A DNA stretch of 64,000 bases from Rhizobium sp. Leaf371 (GCF_001424045.1 NZ_LMQB01000002.1:1-64000); one strand, 5' to 3'. Counted from the first letter of the stretch, positions 48,047 to 60,451 are shown. Notes: generated by a model not told the origin, from the letters alone. Translations and numbers: made by a program.

Positions 48047-48812
48047 CGCCTTGATATTGCAGGCGGAGACGGGTCGTTGCTTGCGCGAGCGTCGTGACAT
48101 CCGCGCCGATCGCCATGAAGTCTGCGCCGAGATCGCGATAGAGTTTCGCCTGATCGAGGTTCAGCGTCATGATGCCCGCGGCCTTGCCGGCGCGGGCGAT
48201 GCGCCCGAACGCATCGCGAATGGCCTCCGTGACGTCGGCATGACCGGGCTGGCCGAGGAGCCCCATATCGGCTGCCAGATCGGACGGGCCGATGAACAGG
48301 CCATCGACGCCATCCACCGCAGCGATCTCATCGAGCATCTTGAGACCGGCCCGGCTCTCGATCTGGACGATCAGGCAGATTTCGCGCTCCGCCGTTTCCA
48401 GATAATCCTCGATGCGGCTGAAAGCCGAGGCGCGCCCGAGGGCCGCACCCACGCCGCGATCGCCCCGCGGCGGATAGCGGACCGCGCGGACGAGCCGCTC
48501 GGCCTCCTCCACCGTCTCCACCATGGGGATCATGATGGTCTGCGCGCCCGCATCGAGGATCTGCTTAATCATCCATGTCTCGCCCACCGGCAACCGCACG
48601 ATCGGGTGGCTCTGCGAGCCGTTCAGCGCCTGGACCTGCGCTGCGAGCAACGGAAAATCGTTCGGTGCATGTTCGCCGTCGATGAGGAGCCAGCCATAAC
48701 CGCTGCCGGACAGGATCTCGGCGGCATAGGGACTGGCCAGCGCCACCCAGAACCCGAGTTGGAAGCGCCGCTCGCGCAAGGCCGCCTTGAAGTGGTTGAC
48801 CGGTGCCGGCAC
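48009..48812 (-). CDS. HpcH/HpaI family aldolase
   Basis: This 267-residue class II aldolase is related to 4-hydroxy-2-oxoheptanedioate and 2-keto-3-deoxy-rhamnonate aldolases. Segments LIDGEHAPNDF near 45, VQIESRAG with a metal-binding glutamate, and FIGPSDLAADMG with the metal-binding aspartate are visible. The start is taken as GTG, six bases after AAGGAG. An in-frame ATG at 48818 directly abuts that site and is too close. No catabolic operon surrounds it, so the physiological substrate is unknown. Confidence 0.88.
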   Translation of the reverse strand: MPAPVNHFKAALRERRFQLGFWVALASPYAAEILSGSGYGWLLIDGEHAPNDFPLLAAQVQALNGSQSHPIVRLPVGETWMIKQILDAGAQTIMIPMVETVEEAERLVRAVRYPPRGDRGVGAALGRASAFSRIEDYLETAEREICLIVQIESRAGLKMLDEIAAVDGVDGLFIGPSDLAADMGLLGQPGHADVTEAIRDAFGRIARAGKAAGIMTLNLDQAKLYRDLGADFMAIGADVTTLAQATTRLRLQYQGDETSQPTGASGY

Positions 48813-49012
48813 GCGCATCTCCTTCTTGTGTCCTAAAAAACCACATAGGGCATATCGCCAACGTCTCCATGGCAAAGACACTCTATTCGCCGAAAGCATC
48901 TTGTCGGCGATGATATGGACTTACTAGATGGTGTCGTGCGCGCTCCCTCGCACGCCCGCGCTTTCCCATCGGCACCGCTGGCTCAGCGGCCGACACATCA
49001 AGGACCAGAACC

Positions 49013-49615
49013 ATGACCACATCGAGCAATTTCCGACAGGCCGATTTTCCGATCGAAGCCAGCTTTCTCGACCGCTGGTCGCCCCGCGCCTTCAAGGACG
49101 AGAGCATGGGGGAGGCGGAACTCCTGACGATCCTGGAGGCCGGACGCTGGGCACCCTCCGCCTTCAATTCGCAGCCCTGGCGTTTCTCCTATGCGCTCCG
49201 CGGAACGCCGGAATGGGACACACTGTTGCCGATCCTCAACGATTTCAACCAGAGCTGGGCGAAATCCGCATCCGCCATCGCGATCATCATCTCGAAGACG
49301 CATTTTACGGCACCGGGCTCGACCGAATCCAAGCCTTCCTACAGCCATAGCTTCGACGCGGGCGCAGCCTGGGGCGCCATCGCCCACCAGGCGACGCTGC
49401 TCGGGTATCAGGCGCATGGCATGACGGGGATTCATTTCGACAAGGCAACAGAGATCCTCGGCATTCCCGAGGGTTATCGCGTCGAAGCCGCCATCGCGAT
49501 CGGCCGGGTCGGCGACAAGTCCGTGCTGCCGGAAGGCCTGCAGGCCCGGGAGACCCCGAGCCCCCGTCGTCCGCTGTCCGAACTCGCCTTCAACGGCAGC
49601 TTCAAGGCCGACTGA
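49013..49615 (+). CDS. nitroreductase family protein
   Basis: This 200-residue FMN-dependent oxidoreductase has the family segments RWSPRAFKDE near 21, APSAFNSQPWRF near 46 for FMN binding, and DAGAAWGAIAHQATLLGYQAHGMTG for the C-terminal half. The electron acceptor cannot be predicted. It diverges from the aldolase and ends in a strong terminator before gyrB. Confidence 0.9.
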   Translation: MTTSSNFRQADFPIEASFLDRWSPRAFKDESMGEAELLTILEAGRWAPSAFNSQPWRFSYALRGTPEWDTLLPILNDFNQSWAKSASAIAIIISKTHFTAPGSTESKPSYSHSFDAGAAWGAIAHQATLLGYQAHGMTGIHFDKATEILGIPEGYRVEAAIAIGRVGDKSVLPEGLQARETPSPRRPLSELAFNGSFKAD

Positions 49616-49638
49616 TCACAGCACGGGACCGACATAAG

Positions 49639-49674
49639 AAAGCCCTCGCAGCCGAAGGGTTGCGAGGGCTTTTT
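49639..49674. terminator. terminator between nitroreductase and gyrB
   Basis: AAAGCCCTCGCA (49639-49650), a ten-base loop and TGCGAGGGCTTT (49661-49672) form a 12-bp perfect stem followed by T residues on the plus strand. It probably also ends the leftward gyrB transcript. Confidence 0.9.
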
Positions 49675-49701
49675 GATGTGAATGTCCGACAATGACGTCC
49701 G

Positions 49702-52257
<2,556 letters not shown>

Positions 52258-52408
52258 TCAGGGTTCGCTTCCACAGTCTGACAGAGGGTTGCGGCCTGAA
52301 ACCGGACTGGAAATCGATCCGGTGAAAGCGGAATCGGAAGGGATAGGTTCATCGGTTGTCGTCACTGCTTCCGCGGCATATCAAAAAGCGCTGGCGCCGG
52401 AGAGGGGT

Positions 52409-52786
52409 TCAGGAACCATCTTTAGCACCCTTCTGCGCATTGTCCAAAAGTTGCGTGATATCCACAACCGTCTGATCCGGGAGATGCCGGATGCGGGCTG
52501 CCAGCCGGTTTGCGAGGATCGTGTGGCGAGGGGAGAGACCTGCGGTGTCCAGGGTGACGCGGGGGTTCGATTGGGCGGCCAGCGCAAAGAGAGCATCCGC
52601 CTCGTCCCAGATGATGTGGAAGTAGCCGGCCACCCGCTGGAGGAAATCGAAGCTCGGCGTGCCGCGCCGTCCGTGCTCCAGCGCCGAGAGATAGGCGGCG
52701 GACACGTTGAGCGCGTGGGCCATCTGCTTCTGCGTCACCCCACGCTCCGCCCGAAGGCGAACCATCTCCTCGCCGAAAGGTGTCAT
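52409..52786 (-). CDS. XRE family transcriptional regulator
   Basis: This 125-residue protein has a Cro/C1-type helix-turn-helix at about 6-60 (LRAERGVTQKQMAHALNVS, then AYLSALEHGRRG). A C-terminal region of unknown role (LPDQTVVDITQLLDNAQ) follows. It lies 19 bases after the Smr gene in the leftward mltA-smr-xre series. Its target is unknown. Confidence 0.9.
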   Translation of the reverse strand: MTPFGEEMVRLRAERGVTQKQMAHALNVSAAYLSALEHGRRGTPSFDFLQRVAGYFHIIWDEADALFALAAQSNPRVTLDTAGLSPRHTILANRLAARIRHLPDQTVVDITQLLDNAQKGAKDGS

Positions 52787-52805
52787 GGCTTCTCACCGAC
52801 GGCCG

Positions 52806-53375
52806 TCATGCAAGGGGGCCGGAACCGTGTCGCGAAAAGCCGTGCCGCGACAGCCGAACATAGAGCGCGCCCTCGCCCCCATGATTGCGGGCCGCAGGCT
52901 CAAAGGAGGAAATCAGCGGGCGAAAATCGGGAAGCGAGAACCAGAGCGGCACCGCCCGCTTCAGGGCGCCTTCGCTGCCCATCGATGTGCCCTTTCCGGT
53001 GATGACGAGCACGTGCCGCAAACCGCGATCATGGGCCCGCGACAGGAACTGCAACAGGAGACCATGCGCTTCGGACTGTGCCATGCCGTGAAGGTCGATG
53101 CGGGCATCGATCGGGAGATGACCCTTGGCGAGCTTTCGCTTGACCGGCTTTTCGAGCGGCTGGTGCCGTTTCTGCGTTTCGACCTTGACGGCGGGCGCCA
53201 TCTCCCGCGCCCGGATCGCGGCGGGAACCGGCACGGGTTCGGCGGGCTTCGGCGGGGGTTCCTCTCCCTCGAAGAGGGCGAGCAGTTCCATGCGTCCGGG
53301 AAGCGCGCGGGTCGAACGGGCGACCTTGCCCCAAAGAATGCGGTCTTCGCTCGAAAGCGTCTTCTTCCTCGTCAT
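52806..53375 (-). CDS. Smr domain-containing protein
   Basis: This 189-residue protein has a basic, proline-rich N-terminal half and a C-terminal Smr domain (IDLHGMAQSEAHGLLLQFLS, VLVITGKG) like that of MutS2. Smr domains are endonucleases or RNA/DNA-binding modules. The ATG overlaps the mltA stop (ATGA), so the two are translationally coupled, although no functional link is obvious. Confidence 0.9.
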   Translation of the reverse strand: MTRKKTLSSEDRILWGKVARSTRALPGRMELLALFEGEEPPPKPAEPVPVPAAIRAREMAPAVKVETQKRHQPLEKPVKRKLAKGHLPIDARIDLHGMAQSEAHGLLLQFLSRAHDRGLRHVLVITGKGTSMGSEGALKRAVPLWFSLPDFRPLISSFEPAARNHGGEGALYVRLSRHGFSRHGSGPLA

Positions 53376-54478
53376 GCGCCGTATCTTGCCGCGGCCGCCT
53401 TCGGAATCAAGATGAAAAAGTCCGCCGCATTGCGGACCGCGCCCGCCCTCTCGCCGGCCTCGTCGCCCGAGCCGGTGAAGATGTCGCCGCGCGCGGGCCC
53501 GACGATGGCGGTGCCGGTATCGAGTGCCAGCATCAGGCGGCGGAAGGGTCGTCCCGCGTCGATGCGGGTCAGACTGTCGCTCGCAACGAAGAACGGCACG
53601 CCGAAGGTATGGATGAGGCGATCGACGGCGAGCGAGCGTCCCGCTTGCAACGGAACCTTTGCGGCAGCGACGGGTCCGAGCACGGGATCATCGACGGCGG
53701 CCTCGCGAAAGAAGATGAAGGAGCGATTGTGCCACATCACCGCGTCGGCTTCTTCGGGATGGGTATCGAGCCAGGTCTTGATCGACTGCATGGACACGGT
53801 CGCCGCATCGATCGCACCGCGATCGATCAACAGCCTGCCGATGGCCGAGAAGGGGTGTCCGCTCTTTGCGGCATAGGTTATGCGCTCAGTGGACCCGTCG
53901 GAGAGGAGGAGGCGAGCCGCTCCCTGCACATGAGCGAAAAAGACATCCGTCTTGGAGCGAGCAAAGGCGATCTCCAGCCCACGCCCGTCCAGGCAGCCGG
54001 TTTCGATCGCCTTCCGGTCGGGATATTCCTCGATCCGGTCTCCTACGCGGCGGGCGAAGGCGAAGCTCTCGTCCAACGAGGCCGGACGGTTGGTCGCATC
54101 GAGATCCACCAGGTCGTCCGGACGTCGATAGAAGGGATGAATATAGTCGCCGGTGCGCTCCCGGCTGACGGCGACCGTCGGCTCGAAAAAGGCGGTGACG
54201 AAGCCCAGCTGTCCATCGCGGCGCTCGATCGCGAAGGGTTGAAAGTTTTCCTCGAAGAAGGCTCGCACCGAGGCGGCATCGCGACCGTCTACCTCATCGG
54301 CCGCTTTGAAGGCGGGGAGGAGATCATCGGAGGAAATGCCGAGCGATCCCGTCCGATAAGGTTTGACGGTCTCGACATGATGCCGGCACCGGCGCATGGC
54401 CGGCAGGAGCGCCGAGGGATCGTCCTCCGCCCAGCCGGGCAGGTCCGAAAAAGACACCTTGCGGAGCACGAAATCCAT
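53372..54478 (-). CDS. mltA: membrane-bound lytic murein transglycosylase A homologue
   Basis: This 368-residue protein has the MltA domain (FVTAFFEPTVAVS, YIHPFYRRPDDL, HVQGAARLLL) and the 3D domain ending AIVGPARGDIFTGSGDEAGERAG with its catalytic aspartates. No signal peptide or lipobox is seen. An in-frame TAG lies just upstream of the ATG, which follows AGGGA at six bases, so the start is firm. Export of the protein is therefore unexplained. Confidence 0.92.
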   Translation of the reverse strand: MDFVLRKVSFSDLPGWAEDDPSALLPAMRRCRHHVETVKPYRTGSLGISSDDLLPAFKAADEVDGRDAASVRAFFEENFQPFAIERRDGQLGFVTAFFEPTVAVSRERTGDYIHPFYRRPDDLVDLDATNRPASLDESFAFARRVGDRIEEYPDRKAIETGCLDGRGLEIAFARSKTDVFFAHVQGAARLLLSDGSTERITYAAKSGHPFSAIGRLLIDRGAIDAATVSMQSIKTWLDTHPEEADAVMWHNRSFIFFREAAVDDPVLGPVAAAKVPLQAGRSLAVDRLIHTFGVPFFVASDSLTRIDAGRPFRRLMLALDTGTAIVGPARGDIFTGSGDEAGERAGAVRNAADFFILIPKAAAARYGA

Positions 54479-54544
54479 CGGCGATCCCTATCCCTCTGAC
54501 ACGCTTTCCGCGACGTCATGCTTGAAAACAGACCGCACCGGATC

Positions 54545-55243
54545 TCAGTTTTCGGATTCGGTCGCGATCAGCTTCCAGTTCGGATCGCGCGAGCGGGTGT
54601 CGCGTGCGAAGGTCCAGAGGTCGTTGACCTCGGAAACGGCTTCCGCATCGCCATCCACCAGCTTGCCCGACGCGTCGAAGGTCGCCGAGATCAGCTGGCT
54701 GAAAATGCGCACGGTGACGATCGCTTCGCCATCCTTGAGATCGGCGGACACGATGTCGGACTTCTCGATGCCGACGAAGGTGGACTTGACGGTTTCGCCC
54801 TTGGCCTCGCGATCGGCGATCGCCGCTTCGAAGCCGTCATAGACCTCCTTGGACAGGAGCGACTTCAAAGTCTTCCGGTCGCCATCCGCGAAAGCCATGA
54901 CGATCATTTCATAGGCCATGCGCGCACCGTTGACGAACGTCTTCGGGTCGAAGCCGGTGTCGGCATCGGCGATCTTGCGTAGCGAGGCGTTCAACGGCGT
55001 TTCGGGCTTGGCAAAGGCATCGATCGCGGCGTAGCGCGCCGCTTCGTCTACGACGGTGTCGCGGCGGGGCAGCTGCACGACCTTGCCTGTCGGGTCGGCA
55101 CTGTCGACAGGCTCGCGGGCGGAGAAGGGATCGGACGGCGGGCGTTCATTGCCAGTCCGACGGCCCAGCACGCTGCGAAGCTGGATGAAAATGATCACCG
55201 CGGCGACAAGAAAGAACAATGTTACGAAGTCGAAAGATCCCAT
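54545..55243 (-). CDS. Tim44/TimA domain-containing membrane protein
   Basis: This 232-residue protein starts MGSFDFVTLFFLVAAVIIF, a single N-terminal membrane anchor. A linker and a Tim44-like domain at about 85-230 follow (ARMAYEMIVMAFADGDRKTLKSLL, FSQLISATFD). It matches alphaproteobacterial TimA, related to the mitochondrial import factor Tim44. It precedes mltA in the same direction and diverges from fxsA; secB lies beyond. Confidence 0.9.
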   Translation of the reverse strand: MGSFDFVTLFFLVAAVIIFIQLRSVLGRRTGNERPPSDPFSAREPVDSADPTGKVVQLPRRDTVVDEAARYAAIDAFAKPETPLNASLRKIADADTGFDPKTFVNGARMAYEMIVMAFADGDRKTLKSLLSKEVYDGFEAAIADREAKGETVKSTFVGIEKSDIVSADLKDGEAIVTVRIFSQLISATFDASGKLVDGDAEAVSEVNDLWTFARDTRSRDPNWKLIATESEN

Positions 55244-55473
55244 TTCCACCAATGCCGCTTTTATGATGTATCTTAAAGACCCATATAGACGCGATGATCC
55301 GATCATTCAAATGGCCAGAAGCAGATTGGGGCGGAGCTGGAGCCGCTCGGCAAAGTAGATCGACCGTATCGTCACGAAAGCGACAGGTCGGTTCGTGATC
55401 CAATACCCCCTTCATGCCTCGTGCCAGACGGCATGAGCGAGACGACAACCCTTCCAACGAACATGTGGACCGA

Positions 55474-55965
55474 ATGCGCCTCTCCCTGATCCCGCTTTTC
55501 TTCCTGCTCATGCCGATGGCCGAAATCGCCACCTTCATCGTCGTCGGACGCGAGATCGGCGTGGTGGCCACGCTGGGCCTCATTCTCCTGTCGGCCATTG
55601 TCGGCGCGGTGCTCCTGCGCGCGCAAGGCCTTGGAGTCTTGCGGAAACTCCAGTCCGTCTCGCGCACGGGCGAAAATCCCGGACGCCAGATCGTGCATGG
55701 TGCCATGATCGTCGTCGCCGCGTTTCTCCTGATCCTGCCCGGGTTCCTGAGCGACCTCATCGGCATTCTTCTCTTCATTCCGGCGGTGCGGGAGGCGACC
55801 TGGCAGTTTCTCCGCAAGCGGGTCACCGTGGTGACGCGGACCAGCAGTGCCAGGCCCGACCCAGCGGAAACGCGGGCCCGCTCCATACCCGGTGTGATCG
55901 ATCTCGATGACGCAGAATTTACCAGGGATCCGGATCTCAACGACCCGAATGACCGTTTGCGCTGA
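55474..55965 (+). CDS. fxsA: FxsA family membrane protein
   Basis: This 163-residue inner-membrane protein has hydrophobic segments at about 3-22, 25-45 and 75-100 and the family motif LLRAQGLGVLRKLQ. The C-terminal tail is polar. FxsA relieves F-exclusion of phage T7 in E. coli; its normal role is unknown. It is followed by secB in the same orientation. Confidence 0.9.
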   Translation: MRLSLIPLFFLLMPMAEIATFIVVGREIGVVATLGLILLSAIVGAVLLRAQGLGVLRKLQSVSRTGENPGRQIVHGAMIVVAAFLLILPGFLSDLIGILLFIPAVREATWQFLRKRVTVVTRTSSARPDPAETRARSIPGVIDLDDAEFTRDPDLNDPNDRLR

Positions 55966-56115
55966 CCAAAGGCTTTCCGAACCACTGTTTCCGCCGCCGA
56001 GATCGGTCCGGCTGTTCGGGTTGTAAGGGCATGCCCGAAATGATAGATGCGCTCGACCGATGAACCGCTCCCATCAACGTCTTTTCCGATCGAACGCCTC
56101 CAAGGAACGCGACTC

Positions 56116-56607
56116 ATGACCGATACAGCAGCCCCCACGAACGATGGTACCGGCGAAAATCCCTCGCTGAACATTCTCGCCCAGTACATCAAGGATCTCT
56201 CGTTCGAAAACCCGGGTGCGCCGCGTTCGCTCCAGGCCCGCGACAAGGCTCCGGCGATCAACATCAACGTCAATGTCAACGCCAATCCGCTCTCGGATAC
56301 GGAGTTCGACGTCGTGCTTACGCTGAATGCCGAAGCCAAGGATGGCGACAAGGTTCTGTTTGCGATCGAACTGACCTATGGCGGCGTCTTCCGCGTCACC
56401 GGCTTCCCGCAGGAGCACATGCTGCCACTGCTCTTCATCGAGTGCCCGCGCCTGCTGTTCCCCTTCGCACGCCAGATCGTGGCCGATGCGACGCGCAATG
56501 GCGGTTTCCCGCCGCTGATGATCGACCCGATCGATTTTGCGCAGATGTTCACGCAGCGCATGGCCGAAGACCGCGTCCGCGCGCAGGTATCATCGACCCC
56601 CAACTGA
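56116..56607 (+). CDS. secB: protein-export chaperone SecB
   Basis: This 163-residue chaperone keeps preproteins unfolded and delivers them to SecA. The family segments [13 protein letters not shown] near 20 and [14 protein letters not shown] near 135 are present. The ATG follows AAGGA. The order timA, fxsA, secB, dnaQ, coaE, aroE, maf near the origin is typical of Rhizobiales. Confidence 0.97.
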   Translation: MTDTAAPTNDGTGENPSLNILAQYIKDLSFENPGAPRSLQARDKAPAININVNVNANPLSDTEFDVVLTLNAEAKDGDKVLFAIELTYGGVFRVTGFPQEHMLPLLFIECPRLLFPFARQIVADATRNGGFPPLMIDPIDFAQMFTQRMAEDRVRAQVSSTPN

Positions 56608-56633
56608 TCGGCACATCCGTCGATTGTTTGCAG

Positions 56634-56662
56634 CGCCCGGTCCGACAAGACCGGGCGTTTTT
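56634..56662. terminator. terminator between secB and dnaQ
   Basis: CGCCCGGTC, loop CGACAA, GACCGGGCG, then TTTTT on the plus strand. It separates the convergent secB and dnaQ genes. Confidence 0.9.
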
Positions 56663-56665
56663 CGT

Positions 56666-57364
56666 TCAGACTTCGTAGCGCGACCAGATGGCTTTGGCGC
56701 CCATCGTCTCGATCAGCGCCGCATGCGCGGCTATGTCGGTTTCAACGAGGCGCGGGTGCAGCGGAGCCGGGCGCTCGCGTGGCACGACGACCAGATCGTC
56801 GGAGGCGTCGGCCTGGGCGCGGCTTTCCCGCGTGGTCAGGCCGAGGGCTGCCTGCCGGCCGCCGATCATCTCGATATAGACTTCCGCCAGAAGCTCGGAG
56901 TCGAGCAGCGCGCCATGCTTCGTGCGGTGGGTATTGTCGATGCCATAGCGACGGCAGAGCGCGTCGAGAGAGTTCGGACCCATCGGGTGCTTGCGGCGGG
57001 CGAGCGAAAGGGTATCGGTCACCAGATCCTGCGAGACGGCCGGACGCTCGAGACGGGCCAGTTCGGCATTGATGAACCCCATGTCGAAGGTGGCATTGTG
57101 CGCGACCCAGCGCGCGCCGTCGAAGAAGGCCATGAGCTCCTCGACCACGTCGGCGAAGACCGGCTTGTCTTTCAGGAAATCATCGGTGATGCCGTGGACG
57201 GCGAGTGCGTCGGGATGCACCTTGCGATCGCCGGGGTTGATATAGCGATGGAAGGTTCTTCCCGTCGGAAAATGGTCGTTGAGTTCGATGCCGCCGATTT
57301 CGATGACGCGATCCTGGCGATTGTCGAGGCCGGTGGTTTCCGTATCGAAGATGATTTCCCGCAT
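56666..57364 (-). CDS. dnaQ: DNA polymerase III epsilon subunit (proofreading exonuclease)
   Basis: This 232-residue DEDDh exonuclease has Exo I DTETTGL (D7, E9), Exo II HNATFDMGF and Exo III HGALLDSELLAEVY. The chosen start MREIIFD matches the family. It is the last gene of the leftward ppsR-maf-aroE-coaE-dnaQ series. Confidence 0.96.
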   Translation of the reverse strand: MREIIFDTETTGLDNRQDRVIEIGGIELNDHFPTGRTFHRYINPGDRKVHPDALAVHGITDDFLKDKPVFADVVEELMAFFDGARWVAHNATFDMGFINAELARLERPAVSQDLVTDTLSLARRKHPMGPNSLDALCRRYGIDNTHRTKHGALLDSELLAEVYIEMIGGRQAALGLTTRESRAQADASDDLVVVPRERPAPLHPRLVETDIAAHAALIETMGAKAIWSRYEV

Positions 57365-57393
57365 GGCTCTTCCTTTCGCCGAACGCGACCCGC

Positions 57394-58011
57394 TCATCCC
57401 TCAAGAGAGCCAGGAGACGTTCCGTCCGCTTTCGCTGTGAGATCGCTGACAATCTCTTCGACCCTTTGACGCGCGACTTCAAGTCCGTGCCCGGTATCGA
57501 TCACATAGTTTGCACGGGCGCGCTTCTCATGGTCCGGCATCTGCCGCGACAGGATCAGCGCGAACTTCTCGGGCGTCATGCCGGGCCGGGCGAGGACGCG
57601 GTCGCGCTGGATGTCGGCATCGCAACTGACGACCGCGACCGCATCCACCCGCGCCGCGCCGCCGGTTTCAAAGAGGAGGGGAATATCGAGGACGACGAGC
57701 GGCGTACCCGCCTCTTTCTCCCGCTTCAGGAAGGCCCATTCCCGCGCGCGGACGAGAGGGTGGACGATCGCCTCCAGGGTCTTGAAGCCGTCCGGATGTC
57801 TTGCAAGTGCGGCACTTAGCGCCGCCCTGTCGACCGCGCCGTCTTTCGTGGAGCCGGGGAAAGCCGCTTCGATCGGGCCGACGGCCTGCCCGCGATAGAG
57901 ATCGTGAACCACGGCATCGGCATCGTTGACGGGAACGCCGAGCGCCTTGAACATGTCGGCCGTCGTCGACTTGCCCATGCCGATCGATCCCGTGAGCCCG
58001 AGGACGATCAT
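57394..58011 (-). CDS. coaE: dephospho-CoA kinase
   Basis: This 205-residue kinase performs the last step of CoA synthesis. The P-loop [12 protein letters not shown] lies at 5-16 and [10 protein letters not shown] at about 30-39. The ATG overlaps the aroE stop (ATGA). An open frame extending upstream to 58497 runs through aroE and is not used. Confidence 0.96.
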   Translation of the reverse strand: MIVLGLTGSIGMGKSTTADMFKALGVPVNDADAVVHDLYRGQAVGPIEAAFPGSTKDGAVDRAALSAALARHPDGFKTLEAIVHPLVRAREWAFLKREKEAGTPLVVLDIPLLFETGGAARVDAVAVVSCDADIQRDRVLARPGMTPEKFALILSRQMPDHEKRARANYVIDTGHGLEVARQRVEEIVSDLTAKADGTSPGSLEG

Positions 58012-58871
58012 GTGTGCGCCGCCATGTCCGCGATGACGAGATCGCGGAGCATCTCGTCCACGACGGGCTTTTGACCGAACCATTTCTCGAAGCCCGGTGC
58101 CGCCTGATGCAGCAACATGCCCAGCCCATCCACCACGGTGCGGCCCTGCGCCTGTGCCTGCGCCAGAATGGGCGTCATCAAGGGGACGTAGACGATGTCG
58201 GTCACAACGGCGTCCGTCGGCATGGTCGTGAAATCGAAGTCGGGAACAGGCGTGCCATCCATTCCAAGAGAGGTGGTGTTGATGAACAGGCGTGCATCGG
58301 ACAGAAGTTCCGGCAGGGCGTCCAGGGCATGGGGAACCACCCGGGTCCGTCCGAAACGATCGGAGAGTTCGCGGGCGCGCGGCAGCGTCCGATTGACGAC
58401 ATGAATGGTTTTCACGCCTCGATCGCGCACAGCCTGGATCACTGCACGGCTGGCCCCGCCCGCGCCGAGCACGATTGCCGTTCCCGCCTGGTCCCAACCG
58501 GGCGCGCGCTCGTCGAGATTGGCGGCGAAGCCGATGCCGTCCGTGTTGGTCGCCCTCAGCCGGCCTTCGTCCAGCCAGACCGTGTTGGCGGCCCCCATTT
58601 CCCGGCTGAGGGGATCGGCCTCGTCGACATGGGCGATGACCGTTTCCTTGTGGGGAATGGTGACGTTGCCGCCGATGAAGCCGGACTGTCCGGATTTAAG
58701 GAGCGCGATGAAATCGGGAAAGACAGCGGGCGTGACTTCCCGCGTGGTGTAGCTGCCTGTGAGACCCAGCGTCTTCAGCCAGTGCGCGTGGATCAGCGGC
58801 GAGCGCGAATGGCGCACGGGATAGCCCGCGACGAAGGCATGGTTAACAAATGTTTCACGTGAATCACGCAT
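58008..58871 (-). CDS. aroE: shikimate dehydrogenase
   Basis: This 287-residue enzyme reduces 3-dehydroshikimate with NADPH. The substrate-site HSRSPLIH, catalytic lysine in NVTIPHKE and the NADP loop [10 protein letters not shown] are present. It overlaps maf by eight bases. A near-consensus parS site covers its first codons. Confidence 0.95.
   Translation of the reverse strand: MRDSRETFVNHAFVAGYPVRHSRSPLIHAHWLKTLGLTGSYTTREVTPAVFPDFIALLKSGQSGFIGGNVTIPHKETVIAHVDEADPLSREMGAANTVWLDEGRLRATNTDGIGFAANLDERAPGWDQAGTAIVLGAGGASRAVIQAVRDRGVKTIHVVNRTLPRARELSDRFGRTRVVPHALDALPELLSDARLFINTTSLGMDGTPVPDFDFTTMPTDAVVTDIVYVPLMTPILAQAQAQGRTVVDGLGMLLHQAAPGFEKWFGQKPVVDEMLRDLVIADMAAHT
58851..58866. promoter_or_regulatory. 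parS ParB-binding site at the maf/aroE junction
   Basis: TGTTTCACGTGAATCA matches the consensus TGTTTCACGTGAAACA at 15 of 16 positions. It lies 1.5 kb from the left edge of the proposed oriC, a normal location for a primary centromere site. Confidence 0.8.
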
Positions 58872-59505
58872 CGATCGCACGCAATCTTCTGAGTTCGTTC
58901 AGCAGCGGCAGGAGGGGCAAACCGAGGATCGTGAAATAGTCGCCCTCTATCGCCTCGAACAGCTGGATCCCCTCGCCTTCCAGCTGGTAGGCCCCGACAC
59001 TGGTCAGCGCCTTGGTGCCGACGCGCTCCAGATGGCGGGCGATGAAGCTGTCATCCAGCGGTCGCATCGTCAGGCGCGCGGTCGAGATATGCGACCACAC
59101 AGTCCGACCGTCCTGATGAAGCGCGATGGCGCTGTTCAACTGATGGGTCTTGCCCGACAGCGCCCGCAAGTGCTCATGCGCTTCCGCAATCGAGGTGGGT
59201 TTGTGAAAGACGCGGGCGCCGAGCGACATCGTCTGGTCCGAGCCAATGACCAGAGGACCGCGACCGGTTTCCGTCTCTTCGGTCTTCCCAGATTGCGCCG
59301 CCGCAAGAGCCGAGGCGACGGCTTGCGCCTTCGCCTCGGCCAGGACGGCTGCAACTTTTTCGGGAGAGGCACCTTCTGCTTCGAGCGGCGCTTCCAACGC
59401 GCGTTCGTCGATCGCGGCGGCCTGCCACGAAAAGGCGATGCCGGCATTGGCAAGCAGCATGCGCCGGAACGGGCTCGCGGAGGCGAGGACAAGCTGATGC
59501 GTCAT
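58864..59505 (-). CDS. maf: Maf-like nucleotide pyrophosphatase
   Basis: This 213-residue protein has the family start [14 protein letters not shown] and [11 protein letters not shown]. Maf proteins hydrolyse non-canonical or canonical nucleoside triphosphates, and some inhibit septum formation when overproduced. It lies 30 bases downstream of the PPDK/PEPS regulator gene and overlaps aroE. Confidence 0.94.
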   Translation of the reverse strand: MTHQLVLASASPFRRMLLANAGIAFSWQAAAIDERALEAPLEAEGASPEKVAAVLAEAKAQAVASALAAAQSGKTEETETGRGPLVIGSDQTMSLGARVFHKPTSIAEAHEHLRALSGKTHQLNSAIALHQDGRTVWSHISTARLTMRPLDDSFIARHLERVGTKALTSVGAYQLEGEGIQLFEAIEGDYFTILGLPLLPLLNELRRLRAIDA

Positions 59506-59535
59506 GAATGATATTCTCCCTGTGCCGATTGCGGA

Positions 59536-60357
59536 CTAGCGCAGGCGCGGCCTCAGGGCAACGATGGCGGCTGCCGTTTCCTCGATCGAACGACGGGTGA
59601 CATCGATGATCGGCCAGTTGTTGCGCGCGCACAGCGCCCGCGCATATTTCAGTTCCTCGGCAATGGCCGCCCGGTCGGTGTATTCCTGACCGTGAAAGCC
59701 CTGCGTGCTGCCGAGCACCCTGTGCTCCCGCACCTGGGACACGCGGTCGGCCGTGGCGATGAGGCAAACGACCAGCGGTTTCGTTGCCTCCATCAGCCGC
59801 TCCGGCAGAGGCACGCCCGGAACGATCGGAATGTTGGCGGTGCGAATGCCGCGATTGGCGAGGTAGATGCTGGTCGGCGTTTTCGATGTCCGGCTGATCC
59901 CGATCAGGACGACATCGGCATCGTTGAAATCGGCGGGAAGCTGTCCGTCGTCGTGATCCATCGTGAAATTCAACGCGTCGATCCGTGCGAAATAATCCGC
60001 GTCCATCACGTGCTGCGCCCCGGAGCGCCGACGCGACGATGTGCCGAGATAGGTCTGGAACAGATCGATGATCGGCTCCAGCACCGATACGCAGGGTACG
60101 CCGATCTGTTGGCACTGGGCATTGATGATGTCGGAGAGTTCGCGATCGACGATCGTATAGAGAACGATGCCCGGCGCCTTGTCGATGGATTCCAGTACCT
60201 GCATCAATTGTTTGCGGTTTCGGATCAGCGGATAGACGTGCTCCAGCGCGTGATAGGTCTGGAATTGCGCCGCTGCTGCCCGGCCCGCTGCGATGAGCGT
60301 CTCCCCTGTCGAGTCGGAGATCAAATGGAGGTGGAAATAGTTTTTCTGATTGTCCAC
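59536..60357 (-). CDS. ppsR: PPDK/PEP synthase regulatory kinase-pyrophosphorylase (RP001 homologue)
   Basis: This 273-residue DUF299 protein has the P-loop-like [19 protein letters not shown] near 150. Members phosphorylate and dephosphorylate pyruvate phosphate dikinase or PEP synthetase on threonine. It starts with GTG and has only a weak ribosome site. The Rickettsia homologue RP001 and the Caulobacter homologue lie beside the replication origin, and this gene borders the proposed oriC. Confidence 0.94.
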   Translation of the reverse strand: MDNQKNYFHLHLISDSTGETLIAAGRAAAAQFQTYHALEHVYPLIRNRKQLMQVLESIDKAPGIVLYTIVDRELSDIINAQCQQIGVPCVSVLEPIIDLFQTYLGTSSRRRSGAQHVMDADYFARIDALNFTMDHDDGQLPADFNDADVVLIGISRTSKTPTSIYLANRGIRTANIPIVPGVPLPERLMEATKPLVVCLIATADRVSQVREHRVLGSTQGFHGQEYTDRAAIAEELKYARALCARNNWPIIDVTRRSIEETAAAIVALRPRLR

Positions 60358-60442
60358 GCTATTCTCGGCCGCCTGTTGATGATGGTGGATGACGAGAGCC
60401 TAGGGGCGAGCCGCCCCGGCAGGCAAGGGGAAAACCTCCGAC

Positions 60443-60451
60443 TTATTCACA
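60443..60451 (+). promoter_or_regulatory. DnaA box TTATTCACA
   Basis: Matches TTWTNCACA at every position, on the plus strand within the candidate oriC. Confidence 0.75.
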
